Positions 1 through 9,068 of a stretch of 64,000 nt of DNA are shown here, one piece after another. The first letter of the stretch is position 1. Each line of letters begins with the position of its first letter. The translations under genes and the position numbers were made by a program. The DNA is from Streptomyces canus (lineage in GTDB: Bacteria; Actinomycetota; Actinomycetes; Streptomycetales; Streptomycetaceae), in NCBI RefSeq assembly GCF_041435015.1, contig NZ_CP107989.1:10168001-10232000 (forward strand), in the 5' to 3' direction. The notes beneath the pieces were generated by a model that was not told the DNA's origin, did no database searches, and saw only the letters and a list, made by a program, of their open reading frames with translations.

Positions 1-82
1 CGGAGTCGTCCTCGGTGCGCAGCCCGGTGACCGTCGTTGCGGTGTCCGTCGCGGGGAGTGCCTCAATGCTCGGGGGGTTCAT
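1..82 (-). CDS. N-terminus of an unidentified protein, runs off the left edge
   Basis: Reading leftward on the minus strand from an ATG at 80-82 gives an open frame of 27 codons starting MNPPSIEALPATDTATTV and running past the window edge. A GAAGG stretch lies about 12 nt upstream of the ATG. Codon third positions are GC-rich, as in real genes here. The product cannot be identified from so short a piece. It would be transcribed in the same direction as the esterase and GH3 genes to its right, with 110 bp between it and the esterase stop. Confidence 0.35.
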   Translation of the reverse strand, partial: MNPPSIEALPATDTATTVTGLRTEDDS

Positions 83-192
83 CGCGTCAGCTGCCTTCGG
101 AGAATCGGAGTGGGGGAGCGGTGCATGTACGTTTCTGACAGCGCAGAGCTGCGCCTGCCCTGGAGCGGCCCTTTGGACGGTCGGTGCGGCTG

Positions 193-1119
193 TCAGTCCT
201 CGCTCGTGAGGTGAGTCGTCAGGAAGGCGACCGATGTCTCGATGAGTGCGGGTACGTCGGTTGCGCCGAGGAAGATGTGATCGGCCCCGTTGACGAGGAG
301 GAGCTCCGACTTTGCGCCGGCCTGCGTGAGTGCGTCATGTAGCAGCTCGCTGTGGGTGACGGGTACGACGGCATCGTGTGTGCCGTGCATCAGCAGGAAC
401 GGCGGGGCGTCGGCGGTGACGTAGGTGACGGGGCTCGCGGCCCGTTTCGCCTCGTGGGCGTGGCTCCCCAGGAGCATGCCGATGATGTCGTACGGGCGAC
501 CAGGTTCCGGGGATTCGAGGGGTATGGGTTCCTCGTCGGGCTGGGAGTCCAGGTCGGACAGTCCGTACCAGTCGACGCAGGCCCGCACCGAGCTGTCCGG
601 ACCGAGCACGCCCACCTCACCCTCCAGCTCCGGCAGCCCGCCGGTCAGGGCGGCGAGCGCGGCCAGGTGTCCGCCGGCCGACTCGCCCCAGACGCCGATC
701 CGGTGCGGATCGAGGTTGAGCTGGTCCGCGTGGTGGCGCAGGTAGCGGATGGCGGCCTTGGTGTCGTGCAACTGTGCGGGAAAGGGGGCTTCGGCGGACA
801 GCCGGTAGTCGATCGAGGCGACGGCCGTGCCGGTGTTCAGGAGAGCGTCGAAGAGGCCGTTGGGTTCTATGGTCGGTGGCAGGTCACGCCTGTCGCCGAA
901 GAACCAGGCGCCTCCGTGGATCCACACGACGCACGGCGGCCGGTCGGCGTCGGCAGGCGTCCACAGGTCCATCTGGAGCGGTCGGTATCCCGGCGGCACC
1001 GCGTAGCTGATTCCGGAGTAGTGCGAGGTGCCGTCCGCGCGGCGGAGCGGTTCGACCGGTGACAGGTACTGCGGGAGTGCCCATTCGGCGGGCGGAGCCG
1101 ATTCCTGCTGGGTGGACAT
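193..1119 (-). CDS. alpha/beta-hydrolase esterase (HSL/carboxylesterase type)
   Basis: A 308-residue alpha/beta-hydrolase of the hormone-sensitive-lipase class. The oxyanion-hole motif HGGAWFFG lies at about residues 68-75 and the nucleophile elbow GESAGG at 145-150 with Ser147. The acid and base are probably in HGTHDAVVP and NGADHIF near the C-terminus. There is no signal peptide, so it should hydrolyse a small ester in the cytosol. I chose ATG 1119 (MSTQQES) because GAGG lies about 8 nt upstream and the domain begins soon after; an in-frame extension to 1260 is low-complexity. It lies 94 bp downstream of the GH3 gene on the same strand and may share its transcript, for example removing acyl groups from the glycoside substrate. 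That pairing is inference. Confidence 0.85.
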   Translation of the reverse strand: MSTQQESAPPAEWALPQYLSPVEPLRRADGTSHYSGISYAVPPGYRPLQMDLWTPADADRPPCVVWIHGGAWFFGDRRDLPPTIEPNGLFDALLNTGTAVASIDYRLSAEAPFPAQLHDTKAAIRYLRHHADQLNLDPHRIGVWGESAGGHLAALAALTGGLPELEGEVGVLGPDSSVRACVDWYGLSDLDSQPDEEPIPLESPEPGRPYDIIGMLLGSHAHEAKRAASPVTYVTADAPPFLLMHGTHDAVVPVTHSELLHDALTQAGAKSELLLVNGADHIFLGATDVPALIETSVAFLTTHLTSED

Positions 1120-1213
1120 CGCGAGGGTCCTCACTGTGACGGGGCCGGCTGCGGCCGAGCTGACGGTGACGGGCGGGCTGGGGCGGTGGCGGGACGGGCA
1201 TCGGCCTGGATGG

Positions 1214-3637
1214 TCACTCCTCCTGCGTGACCAGCACGGTTCCGCGCAGCCGCAGGTCACGCGACGAGGAGCCGACCGCCACGTCCCGTTCCCCGCCGCC
1301 GAGCACCCAGCGATGGGCGTCGGCCGACCAGCTCGACAGTTGCCGCGGGCTCAGGTGGAGCACCACGTCCTGCGCCTCGCCGGGCTCCAGCGTCAGGCGC
1401 TGACAGGCGGCCAGTGACCGCACTGCCTGTGGCAGATCAAGGCGCGGGGACGGACCGACGTAGACCTGGGCCACCTCGGTGCCCCGGCGGCTTCCGGTGT
1501 TGCGGACGGTGAAGGAGACGTCGAACCCGTGGCCGGCCGGTGTGGTGCGCAGGCCCTCGTAGGCGAACTCGGTGTACGACAGTCCGTGTCCGAAGGGGAA
1601 CAGGGGCTCCACGCCGTGGGCGTCGTACCACCGGTAGCCGACGTGGATGCCCTCCTTGTACGTGACCTTGTCGTCCACTCCCGGATAGCTCTCGGGGTCA
1701 CCCGCGACGGGGTGGCCGTCCTCGTCGGCGGGGAAGGTCAGCGGGAGTTTGCCGCCGGGTGCCTCGTCGCCGAAGAGCAGCGCGGACGTTGCCTCCGCGC
1801 CCTGCTGGCCGGGGTACCACATCTGCAGTACGGCGGCGACGTCCTCCAGCCAGGGCATGGTCACGCACGTCGAGGAGTTGAGGACCACCACGGTGCGGGG
1901 ATTGGCGGCGGCGACGGCCTTGATCAGTTCGTTCTGGGCGGCGGGCAGGGAGAGGGTGGCGAGGTCCTGGCCCTCGGTGGTGTCCTGCCAGGCGAAGACC
2001 ACGGCGGTGTCGGCCGCTTGTGCGGCCCGGACCGCCTCAGTCCTGTGGGCGGCCCGGGTGGCCGAGGTGAGCAGGCGGAGCCGGAAGCTCAGCCCGTCCG
2101 TGCCTCCTCGCGCCTCGACGGAGAGGGAGTGAGCACCGGCCGCCACCGGCACGGTGACGGCCCGTGCCCGCAGTCCGTCGACGGTCTCGCCGGTCAGTCC
2201 TCCGGCGAACCACTCCTCCATTTCCGGCAGTTCGGGGAAGAGGTCGGTGCCGTCCAGGACGATCCGGGGGCGGGTGACCGGACCGAACAGATCCCGCTGC
2301 GACCAGTGGACGACGAACGTCCACTCGTCGTCCTGCTCGACGGTGAGCGTGCCGTCGTACCGCCACGAGTCGTCGCGAGTGAGGGCGTCCGGGCCGGTCC
2401 GGTCCAGGGAGACGGCCGGGTTCAGGGCCGAGACGGGCACGGGTCCGCCGAAGTGGTCCGCCCCGAGCGAGTAGGTGACGGAGGCGTCGTCGCCCGCTCG
2501 CTGACGGATCGCGTCGACCGGAGCGGTGGCACGGTCGGGCAGCACATGGGAGCTGCCGCCGCCGCTGACGAACGGCACCGCGCCGGTCAGGCCGATGACG
2601 GCGAGGGAGCGGGTGGCGTCGCCCGTCAGCGGCAGCACGTCTTTGTCGTTGCGCAGCAGCACGGCGCCGGCGATCGCGATCTCCTGGGCCGTGCGCGCAC
2701 CGGCGGCGGAGTCCCGGACCGGGCGCGGCGGGGCCGAGCCGTCCAGCAGGCCGAAGCGGTCCAGCACCGTCAGGATGCGGCGCACCGCCCGGTTGAGGTG
2801 GGCCTCGGAGACGTCCCCGTCGAGCACCGCCTTCTTCAGCCGCGCTCCGAAGTACTCACCTGTCGGCATCTCCATGTCGAGCCCCGCCAGCAGCGAGGCC
2901 CCGGTGCTGTGCGTCGCCCCCCAGTCGGACATCACCCAGCCGGTGAAACCCCATTCGTCCCGGAGCAGCGTGGTGAGCAGGTCGGTGTTCTCGCACGAGA
3001 AGGCCCCGTTGACCGAGTTGTAGGCGGCCATCACGGTGCCGGCCCCGGCCTGTACGGCCGCCTCGAAGGGAGGAAGCTCCATCTCCCGCAGGGTCTGCTC
3101 GTCCACGCGCGCGTCGACCGAGGTGCGCCGGTGCTCCTGGTTGTTCACGGCGAGGTGCTTGACCGTGGCGATCGTGCCCTGATCCTGGACGCCCCGGATC
3201 TGTGCCGCGGCCATCTCGGCGGTGAGGAAGGGGTCCTCACTGAACGTCTCGAAGTTCCGGCCGCCGTAGGGCGTGCGGATCTGGTTGACCATGGGGGTCA
3301 GCAGCACGTCCTGCCCCAGGGCTCGGGCCTCGTGGCCGATGACGCCGCCGAAGGCTTCGGCGAACTCAGGCGCGAAGGTCGCGGCGAGCGCGATGGGTGC
3401 GGGCATGGCGGTCGCGGGGATGGTCAGGCGGGGGCCCACCGGTCCGTCGGCGAGCCGCAGGGAGGGGATGCCGAGTCTCGGCACCCCGGGTACGTAGCCG
3501 GCTTCCCCCAGATGGTCGCCCTCGGCGTCGCCGCCGTGCACCAGGGAGATCTTCTCGTCGAGGGTGAGCCGGTCGAGCAGGACGGAGACACGGTCCGGTT
3601 CGGCGGCGCCGAGCGGCGCGCTGGAGACATCGGGCAT
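1214..3637 (-). CDS. glycoside hydrolase family 3 (beta-glucosidase-like)
   Basis: An 807-residue GH3 enzyme. The N-terminal barrel carries KHLAVNNQEHRR near 160 and the nucleophile motif VMSDWGATHS with Asp238. A (alpha/beta)6 domain follows; within it, at roughly 410-560, is an insert resembling a PA14 carbohydrate-binding domain (WRYDGTLTVEQDDEWTF and following). The protein ends in a fibronectin-III-like domain starting near FPFGHGLSYTEF. This is the usual domain set of beta-glucosidases and beta-xylosidases of about 800 residues. No signal peptide is visible, so the substrate is probably imported first. ATG 3637 (MPDVSS) is preceded by AGGTG; the longer in-frame start at 3814 adds 59 arginine-rich residues and was rejected. 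A LacI-type operator lies 222 bp upstream. Confidence 0.9.
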   Translation of the reverse strand: MPDVSSAPLGAAEPDRVSVLLDRLTLDEKISLVHGGDAEGDHLGEAGYVPGVPRLGIPSLRLADGPVGPRLTIPATAMPAPIALAATFAPEFAEAFGGVIGHEARALGQDVLLTPMVNQIRTPYGGRNFETFSEDPFLTAEMAAAQIRGVQDQGTIATVKHLAVNNQEHRRTSVDARVDEQTLREMELPPFEAAVQAGAGTVMAAYNSVNGAFSCENTDLLTTLLRDEWGFTGWVMSDWGATHSTGASLLAGLDMEMPTGEYFGARLKKAVLDGDVSEAHLNRAVRRILTVLDRFGLLDGSAPPRPVRDSAAGARTAQEIAIAGAVLLRNDKDVLPLTGDATRSLAVIGLTGAVPFVSGGGSSHVLPDRATAPVDAIRQRAGDDASVTYSLGADHFGGPVPVSALNPAVSLDRTGPDALTRDDSWRYDGTLTVEQDDEWTFVVHWSQRDLFGPVTRPRIVLDGTDLFPELPEMEEWFAGGLTGETVDGLRARAVTVPVAAGAHSLSVEARGGTDGLSFRLRLLTSATRAAHRTEAVRAAQAADTAVVFAWQDTTEGQDLATLSLPAAQNELIKAVAAANPRTVVVLNSSTCVTMPWLEDVAAVLQMWYPGQQGAEATSALLFGDEAPGGKLPLTFPADEDGHPVAGDPESYPGVDDKVTYKEGIHVGYRWYDAHGVEPLFPFGHGLSYTEFAYEGLRTTPAGHGFDVSFTVRNTGSRRGTEVAQVYVGPSPRLDLPQAVRSLAACQRLTLEPGEAQDVVLHLSPRQLSSWSADAHRWVLGGGERDVAVGSSSRDLRLRGTVLVTQEE

Positions 3638-3858
3638 GGCAGCACCTGTCTGAGGGTCGGAAGAGAGCAGTGGCACGTGCGAAGCGCCGCCGGGAGAGCG
3701 ACGTGAACGGCCGACAGCGACGGGCCGTCGTGGGGAGCCGCCGCGGGCGACGACGCCCGGTGGCAGAGGGCGTCCGTGAGTCTCCTCGGCCGAATGCCGA
3801 GAACATTTCCTCATAAGACGGGGCGAACCTAGTCACACCTCGTGACTCGCGTCAATGG

Positions 3859-3874
3859 ATTGAACCGATTCAAT
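3859..3874. promoter_or_regulatory. LacI-type operator upstream of the GH3 gene
   Basis: ATTGAACCGATTCAAT is an inverted repeat with 6-bp arms (ATTGAA/TTCAAT) around CCGA. The core matches the GAAnCGnTTC pattern typical of LacI-family operators. It lies between the GH3 start (3637) and the TetR stop (3915), where the GH3 promoter should be. No LacI gene is adjacent, so a regulator elsewhere in the genome would have to act. Confidence 0.5.
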
Positions 3875-3914
3875 GCGGCATCGAGTCCATGGGCGGAACG
3901 TCTTCCGGGTCGGC

Positions 3915-4490
3915 CTACCGGAGGTCGAAGGCCGTCAAAGCCTCTTCCAGTACGGCGAGTTGGCGCTTGGCCGGCCAGTCGTCGTGGTGCTCGACGGCTG
4001 CGAGCACGATGCCGTTGACGGTCACCCGCAGCAGATCGACGTAGGTCTCCACCCGGTCCTCGGGAACCAGCGGCTCCAGGTGCCGCCGCAGCAGGTCCCG
4101 CATCCTGGCGTCCGTGGAGTTGGCGAACTCCTCGAAGCTCGCGTCCTTGCCGCGCTGGCTGAGCAGCTGGACCCTGCCGCTCTCGTTCACCCACTCCTGA
4201 TCGGTGAGCGGCAGCATCCACTCCAGGAGGATGCGCAGCCGGCCGTGCGCGTCGGCGCCGGTCTCCAGGTCGGCGAGCTCCGTGTCGTAGCCCTCGTTCA
4301 TGGCGGTGACCACGGCCCGCATCAGCTCGGGCCGTGTCGGATAGAAGTGTGTGACCAGGGTGATGGAGCCGCCGAGCCGCTTGGCCACGGAACGGATGGT
4401 CAGTTCGGCGGGGCCGCCGTTGGCGAGCACATGCTTGGCCGCCTCGACGATGTCCGCCCGGCGCTGGTCGTGGTCTACGTAGCGGGGCAC
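3915..4490 (-). CDS. TetR-family transcriptional regulator
   Basis: A 191-residue protein with an N-terminal TetR helix-turn-helix (IVEAAKHVLANGGPAELTIR, then SVAKRLGGSITLVTHFY) and a helical ligand domain with no identifiable ligand. The start is GTG at 4488-4490 (VPRYVDHDQRRADIV) with GAGAAG just upstream; this gives the normal TetR length. The frame stays open much further upstream, but those residues have no domain character. It is divergent from the acyl-CoA synthetase gene across 395 bp that contain a promoter with an internal palindrome, so it is the likely local repressor of the 4.9-19.9 kb catabolic cluster. The inducer is unknown, perhaps a substrate or CoA thioester of the pathway. 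Confidence 0.85.
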   Translation of the reverse strand: MPRYVDHDQRRADIVEAAKHVLANGGPAELTIRSVAKRLGGSITLVTHFYPTRPELMRAVVTAMNEGYDTELADLETGADAHGRLRILLEWMLPLTDQEWVNESGRVQLLSQRGKDASFEEFANSTDARMRDLLRRHLEPLVPEDRVETYVDLLRVTVNGIVLAAVEHHDDWPAKRQLAVLEEALTAFDLR

Positions 4491-4609
4491 AGCTTCTCGC
4501 TTTCGGCAGCAGGTGGGGCGGCCCGTGTGACTCTCGCCGGGTGGGACGCCTCGAAAATACTCGGCGCGTAAACGACAGGTAACGCATGGGAGTGGTGTCG
4601 TCGACACTC

Positions 4610-4638
4610 TTGCCGAAGAATATCCCTCGATATACATT
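4610..4638 (+). promoter_or_regulatory. probable promoter and operator of the catabolic cluster
   Basis: In the divergent region between the TetR gene and the acyl-CoA synthetase, TTGCCG (4610-4615) and TACATT (4633-4638) are spaced by 17 nt, a fair sigma-70-type promoter. Between them ATATC-CCTC-GATAT (4620-4633) is a small palindrome in the position where TetR repressors often bind. Transcription would begin near 4645 and leave a leader of about 240 nt before the ATG at 4886. I see nothing coding in 4491-4885. Confidence 0.4.
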
Positions 4639-4885
4639 CCTGAAAACACAACGGGGGATCCCTTTCGAAACCCCCCGCGTCCCAGTCGTCTCGCGAGCTC
4701 CAGCTCGTCGGCGCCCCCTCCGCAGAGCGGCACACCCTGCCCGTACGCGGAGCCGAGCCCGGTCCCTGCTCCGGCGATCAACGCCGAGCCGGCCGGGAGC
4801 AACCGCACCCACGATCCTGCGAGGTCCGACCGCCGTCAGCGGCGTCGGCCACTGCCGCGCATCCCCTGTCACCCGGAGTCGCCCG

Positions 4886-7033
4886 ATGCCCGAGTACCCT
4901 TCCCGCCCCGATGGTCTGACGGCCCTGCTGCGCCCCAGATCCGTCGTCGTCCTGGGCGCCTCGGCCAAGAAGCGGGCCAGCGGCAATGACGTCCTGCGCA
5001 ACCTGCGGCAGGCCGGTTACGACGGAGACCTGCACGTCGTGCACCCGGTGGCATCCTCGGTCGAGGGGCTGGAGGCGGTCCCGGACATCGGTGCACTGCC
5101 GACCGGTATCGACGCCGCCGTCGTGTCGCTGCCGACCCCGGCCGTCCTGGACGCCCTGCGCGGTCTGGAGAAGGCGGGCTGCCGTTCCGCGCTGGTGCCG
5201 ACGGCCGGTCTCGACGCCGCCACGGCCCTGGAGGTCGCCCGGTTCGCCGCGGCGAGCGACATGATGGTCCACGGCCCGAACTGCATGGGCGTCATCAACC
5301 TCACCGACCGGGTACCCCTGTGGATCAGTGACAGCGGAATCACCCGGCTACCGGCGGGCAACGTGGCCCTGGTCGCGCAGTCGGGATCCGCCGCCATCTT
5401 CATCGCCCACTCGACCGGTCCGGTCCGCTACTCGAAGATCGTCTCGACCGGCGGGGAATACGGCGCCACCACCGCGGCCTACCTTTCGTGGCTGGCCCGC
5501 GACCCGGCCACGACCGCCGCCGGGGTGCTCCTGGAGTCCATCAAGGACGTGCCCTCCTTCGTCGAGGGCGTGGCCGCGATGCGCGCCGCACGCAAGCCCG
5601 TAGTGGTCCTCAAGGTGGGCCGCAGCAGTGTCGGATCCGCCGCGACGACAGCACACACCGGAGCCCTGATCGGCAGTGGCGCGGCCTACCAGGCACTGTT
5701 CGATCAGCTGGATCTGCCGGTGGTGACGGACTACGACGAGATGGCGGCGGTACTTCAGTGCCTGGCCGTACCGGAGCTTCCCGCGGCGACCGGCACCAGG
5801 GTGGGCGTGATCACCATCTCGGGCGGTCAGGCCGCGCTGACCGCCGACCTCGCGGCCGACCGGGGCCTGACGATCCCGCGTTTCGCCGAGGCGACGGCGC
5901 GTGGCCTGGAGTCCGCGATGCCGGGTGCGCTGGGCCACAACCCCTTTGACGCTGGTGGGAGCGTGGAATACCCCGACGGTGGCTTCCGGCGGTCCGTCGA
6001 GCTGATCGCCGCCGATGACGCCGTGGACTCCGTGCTGGTCGTCCTGGACGCGCAGGCGACGATGACCGATGCCGAGACCGACTACGAGGCCGACGAGTTC
6101 CGCGCCGCGAGAGCGGTCGCCGAGAGTGCGCCGGGCAAGCCGGTCGTCGTGGCGTCGAGCTCCGCGCTCAGCGTGCAGCCGCGGTGCGAGGAACAGGCCG
6201 GTCCGGCCGTCCCCGTGCTGCGCGGGATCGGAAATGCCCTGGTCGCGCTCCAGGCACTGGCCCGCAACCGGCAGCCGGTGGCGGACGGTGTCCGGCCCGG
6301 AGCACGGTGGCACCCCGAGGCCGAGGCCGTGGAGGCCTTGAAGGAAGAGGTCGCACAGCACCGGGGCGCACTGTCGGCGGACCTCACCCGGCGGCTGCTC
6401 GCGCTGTACGGCCTGCCGCTCGTGGAGTCCGCCGTCGTCCCGGACGCCGACGCGGCCGTGCGGTGGGCGGACGAGCACGGCTACCCCCTGGTGGTGAAGG
6501 TCTCCTCACCGGACGTGCCGCACCGCTCGGACGTCGGGGGAGTGGTCCTCGGAGTAGCCGACGAAGCGGCGCTCAGGCAGGCCGTCGAGGACATCGCCGC
6601 CCGGGTGGGCGCCGCCCACCCCGAGGCCGTCATCGAGGGCTTCGAGATCCAGCAGCAGGTGGCCGCGGACAGCACCGAGGCGCTGCTCGGATTCGTCGCC
6701 GACCCTGTCTTCGGCGCCGTCACCACCGTCGGCACAGGTGGCACACTCGTGGAGCTGTACGCCGACACCGCCTCCGCGCTCTCGCCGGTCGGCCCGGACG
6801 AGGCCGCCGCACTGATCAACCGCACCCGGCTGGGCACCCTCCTCGGCGGCTACCGCAACCTCCTGCCCAAGACGGACACGAGCCCGCTCGCCGACGCCGC
6901 CCACCGGCTCTCGCTCCTCGGCACCGACTTCGCCGGCCTGCTCACGGAGGCCGACCTCAATCCCGCGTTCGTGCAGCACGGCACCGGACGCGTCCTGATC
7001 GCCGACTCCCTCCTGGTGGCCCGCAATGACTGA
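4886..7033 (+). CDS. ADP-forming acyl-CoA synthetase (acetate-CoA ligase family)
   Basis: A 715-residue fused alpha/beta-type acyl-CoA synthetase (NDP-forming), converting a carboxylate, CoA and ATP to acyl-CoA, ADP and phosphate. The N-terminal CoA-binding Rossmann domain starts at PRSVVVLGASAKKRASGN. A succinyl-CoA-ligase-like flavodoxin domain follows (VALVAQSGSAAIFI, then the HTGALIGSG region where the phospho-histidine is expected). A C-terminal ATP-grasp domain has YPLVVKVSSPDVPHRSDVGG and VGTGGTLVELYAD. ATG 4886 (MPEYPSRPDG) has GGAG 8 nt upstream; an in-frame extension to 4586 covers the promoter and was rejected. It overlaps the MaoC-like gene by 8 nt, so translation is probably coupled. 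It should activate the acid released by the amidase or esterases of the cluster; the actual acid is unknown. Confidence 0.9.
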   Translation: MPEYPSRPDGLTALLRPRSVVVLGASAKKRASGNDVLRNLRQAGYDGDLHVVHPVASSVEGLEAVPDIGALPTGIDAAVVSLPTPAVLDALRGLEKAGCRSALVPTAGLDAATALEVARFAAASDMMVHGPNCMGVINLTDRVPLWISDSGITRLPAGNVALVAQSGSAAIFIAHSTGPVRYSKIVSTGGEYGATTAAYLSWLARDPATTAAGVLLESIKDVPSFVEGVAAMRAARKPVVVLKVGRSSVGSAATTAHTGALIGSGAAYQALFDQLDLPVVTDYDEMAAVLQCLAVPELPAATGTRVGVITISGGQAALTADLAADRGLTIPRFAEATARGLESAMPGALGHNPFDAGGSVEYPDGGFRRSVELIAADDAVDSVLVVLDAQATMTDAETDYEADEFRAARAVAESAPGKPVVVASSSALSVQPRCEEQAGPAVPVLRGIGNALVALQALARNRQPVADGVRPGARWHPEAEAVEALKEEVAQHRGALSADLTRRLLALYGLPLVESAVVPDADAAVRWADEHGYPLVVKVSSPDVPHRSDVGGVVLGVADEAALRQAVEDIAARVGAAHPEAVIEGFEIQQQVAADSTEALLGFVADPVFGAVTTVGTGGTLVELYADTASALSPVGPDEAAALINRTRLGTLLGGYRNLLPKTDTSPLADAAHRLSLLGTDFAGLLTEADLNPAFVQHGTGRVLIADSLLVARND

Positions 7034-7577
7034 CCTCGCTTCCACGCTTCCTCCCGACTCCTCGCGGGCCTCCGGTGCCGTCCGGGTGCGGCTCGCGGAG
7101 GTGCCCGCGCTGCGAGGCCGTACCTTTGTCGGCGACTGGTTCGCCGTCGACCAGGACCGGCTGCCCGCGTTCGAGCACGCCACCTACCTCGACCACGACG
7201 AGGACCAGGGCGAGGCCACCTTCGCCGAGGACTTCTACCCCGACGGTCTGATCGAGGGCTTCCATCTGCTCGGCCTGCTCGACCGCCTGATGAGCGACAC
7301 CTTCGGGCCGGAACCCGGCACCGTCGAGGGCTGGAACTACGGCCTGGACCGGGTGCGGTTCGTCTCCCCGGTGCTCGTCGGCGAGCGCATGCGGCTGCAC
7401 GCCACCGTCGAGGAGGTCGAGCCGAAGGGCGAGGGCCATGTGCTGTTGCTGAAGTGTGTGGTGGAGGTCGAAGGACGCGAGCGTCCCGGGTTCACCGCCG
7501 ACTGGCGTGTCCTGTGGCTGCCCGCTGACACCGCGGACGCGTCCGCGTCCCAGGAGAAGGAGGCGACGGATGACTGA
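7026..7577 (+). CDS. MaoC-like hotdog-fold protein
   Basis: A 183-residue protein of the MaoC-like/hotdog type. FYPDGLIEGFHLLGLLDRLM and VRFVSPVLVGERMRLHATVEEV are the usual helix and strand signatures of enoyl-CoA hydratase 2-like proteins (PxxxxGEP-like loops binding a CoA thioester). Hydration of an enoyl-CoA is the family's typical role, but the catalytic Asp-His pair is not clear here, so a thioesterase or binding role remains possible. The ATG at 7026 overlaps the synthetase stop (ATGACTGA), and its own stop overlaps the amidase ATG in the same 8-nt arrangement. This makes a tightly coupled three-gene set. Confidence 0.7.
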   Translation: MTDLASTLPPDSSRASGAVRVRLAEVPALRGRTFVGDWFAVDQDRLPAFEHATYLDHDEDQGEATFAEDFYPDGLIEGFHLLGLLDRLMSDTFGPEPGTVEGWNYGLDRVRFVSPVLVGERMRLHATVEEVEPKGEGHVLLLKCVVEVEGRERPGFTADWRVLWLPADTADASASQEKEATDD

Positions 7578-9054
7578 CCGACTGTGGGAGATGTCCGCGA
7601 CCGAGCTCGCGGCCGCCTACCGGAGCCGTGCGGTGTCCCCGGTGGAGGCGGTCGAGGCGGTGCTGGCGCGCATCGAGGCCGTTGAGCCGGTCATCAACGC
7701 CTTCGTGACCACCGTCCCCGAGCAGGCGCTGGCCGCCGCCCGTGCGGCGGAACGCAGGCTGCTGAGCGAACCGGCCGAGGACCTGCCCGCCCTGCTGGGT
7801 GTGCCGGTCTCGGTGAAGGACCTGACCGACACCGCCGGGGTCCGCACGACGTACGGCTCTGTGCACTACAAGGACCACGTGCCGGACAAGGACGCGCTCG
7901 GCTGGGCGCGGCTGAAGGCCGCCGGAGCCGTGCTCGTGGGCAAGACCTGCACTCCTGAGTTCGGGATGCTGGGCGTCACCGAGAGCCCGCTGACCGGGGT
8001 CACCAACAATCCCTGGAACCCCGCGATGACCGCGGGCGGCTCCAGCGGTGGTGCGGCGGCCGCGGTGGCCGCGGGCTGCGCTCCACTGGCCTGGGGCAGC
8101 GACGGCGGCGGGTCGATCCGTATCCCCGCCTCCTGCTGCGGCGTCGTCGGCCTGAAGGCGTCGATGGGCCGTATCCCGGTCTACGGCGAAGCCGACGTCT
8201 ACGGCTCCGTCGACACCGCGGGCCCTCTCACCCGCACGGTCGCCGACTGCGTCCTGATGCTCCAGGCCACGGCCGGTCCCGACCCGCACGACCCGCTCTC
8301 CCTGCCGGCCTCGCCCGCCCCCTTCACGGACGCCCTGCGCGATCTGTCGCTGCGGGGTCTGCGCATCGCCTACAGCCCCGACCTCGGCCACGGTCACGTT
8401 GCCTCGCAGGTGCTGCGGCTGGTCGAGGAGGCGGGCGCGGTCCTCACCGACGTGCTGGGGGCGTCGGTGTGGCCGGTGGAGGTCGACCTGCCCGACCCGG
8501 TCCAGTACTTCCAGGACTTCTGGGCGCCGGCGTTCGCGGTGGGCCTGCGGGATCTGGTCGAGGCTCACGGCTGGGACCCCGCCTCCTCCCACCCGATGAT
8601 CTCGGAGATCGCGTCACTCGCGTCCACGAGGTCGGCGGTCGACTACTGGCGGACCTCGGTCCAGACCAGAGGACGCATCGCTGAGGGGTTCGCCGCCGTC
8701 TTCGCCGAGTACGACCTGCTGATCACCCCCACCATGCCGAACACCGTCTTTCCCCACCCCGGCCCCGCCGGAGGACCGGCGCAGAACGAGGGCCACCTGG
8801 TCGCGGTCCCCGGTATCGACTTCCACCGTCTGACGGAGCCCGCCAGCCACGCGGGCCTGCCCGCCATCTCCGTGCCCTGTGGCTTCGACTCCGACGGCCT
8901 TCCCGTCGGTCTCCAGATCATCGGCCCCCACCACGCCGATGCCGCCGTACTCCAGGCAGCCGTCGCCTTCGAGCAGGCGACCGCCTGGCACACCCGCCGC
9001 CCCCCGCTCCCCGCCCCCTCCGCCACTCCGTCGGCCTCAGACGGCGCCCTGTAA
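7570..9054 (+). CDS. amidase-signature hydrolase
   Basis: A 494-residue amidase-signature enzyme. The catalytic Lys lies in VSVKDLTDTAG near residue 84. The glycine/serine-rich signature TAGGSSGGAAAAVAAG, with the cis-Ser and nucleophile in WGSDGGGSIRIPA, follows at about 155-190. It hydrolyses a carboxamide to a carboxylate and ammonia or amine, acting in the cytosol because no signal peptide is seen. ATG 7570 (MTDRLWEMSA) sits behind GGAGAAGGAGG and overlaps the preceding stop. It lies between the CoA ligase and the substrate-binding protein of a peptide-type importer, which suggests that the imported compound has an amide bond. Glutamyl-tRNA amidotransferase GatA is excluded by context and the absence of gatB/gatC. 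Confidence 0.9.
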   Translation: MTDRLWEMSATELAAAYRSRAVSPVEAVEAVLARIEAVEPVINAFVTTVPEQALAAARAAERRLLSEPAEDLPALLGVPVSVKDLTDTAGVRTTYGSVHYKDHVPDKDALGWARLKAAGAVLVGKTCTPEFGMLGVTESPLTGVTNNPWNPAMTAGGSSGGAAAAVAAGCAPLAWGSDGGGSIRIPASCCGVVGLKASMGRIPVYGEADVYGSVDTAGPLTRTVADCVLMLQATAGPDPHDPLSLPASPAPFTDALRDLSLRGLRIAYSPDLGHGHVASQVLRLVEEAGAVLTDVLGASVWPVEVDLPDPVQYFQDFWAPAFAVGLRDLVEAHGWDPASSHPMISEIASLASTRSAVDYWRTSVQTRGRIAEGFAAVFAEYDLLITPTMPNTVFPHPGPAGGPAQNEGHLVAVPGIDFHRLTEPASHAGLPAISVPCGFDSDGLPVGLQIIGPHHADAAVLQAAVAFEQATAWHTRRPPLPAPSATPSASDGAL

Positions 9055-9068
9055 GGAGCACGCTTGTT

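Noticed and set aside
1529-3706. Plus-strand open frame of 725 codons opposite the first GH3
   Set aside because: Antisense to a complete GH3 gene with an intact catalytic motif.
7492-8592. Minus-strand frame of 366 codons in the amidase gene
   Set aside because: Shadow of the amidase, which carries a complete signature.
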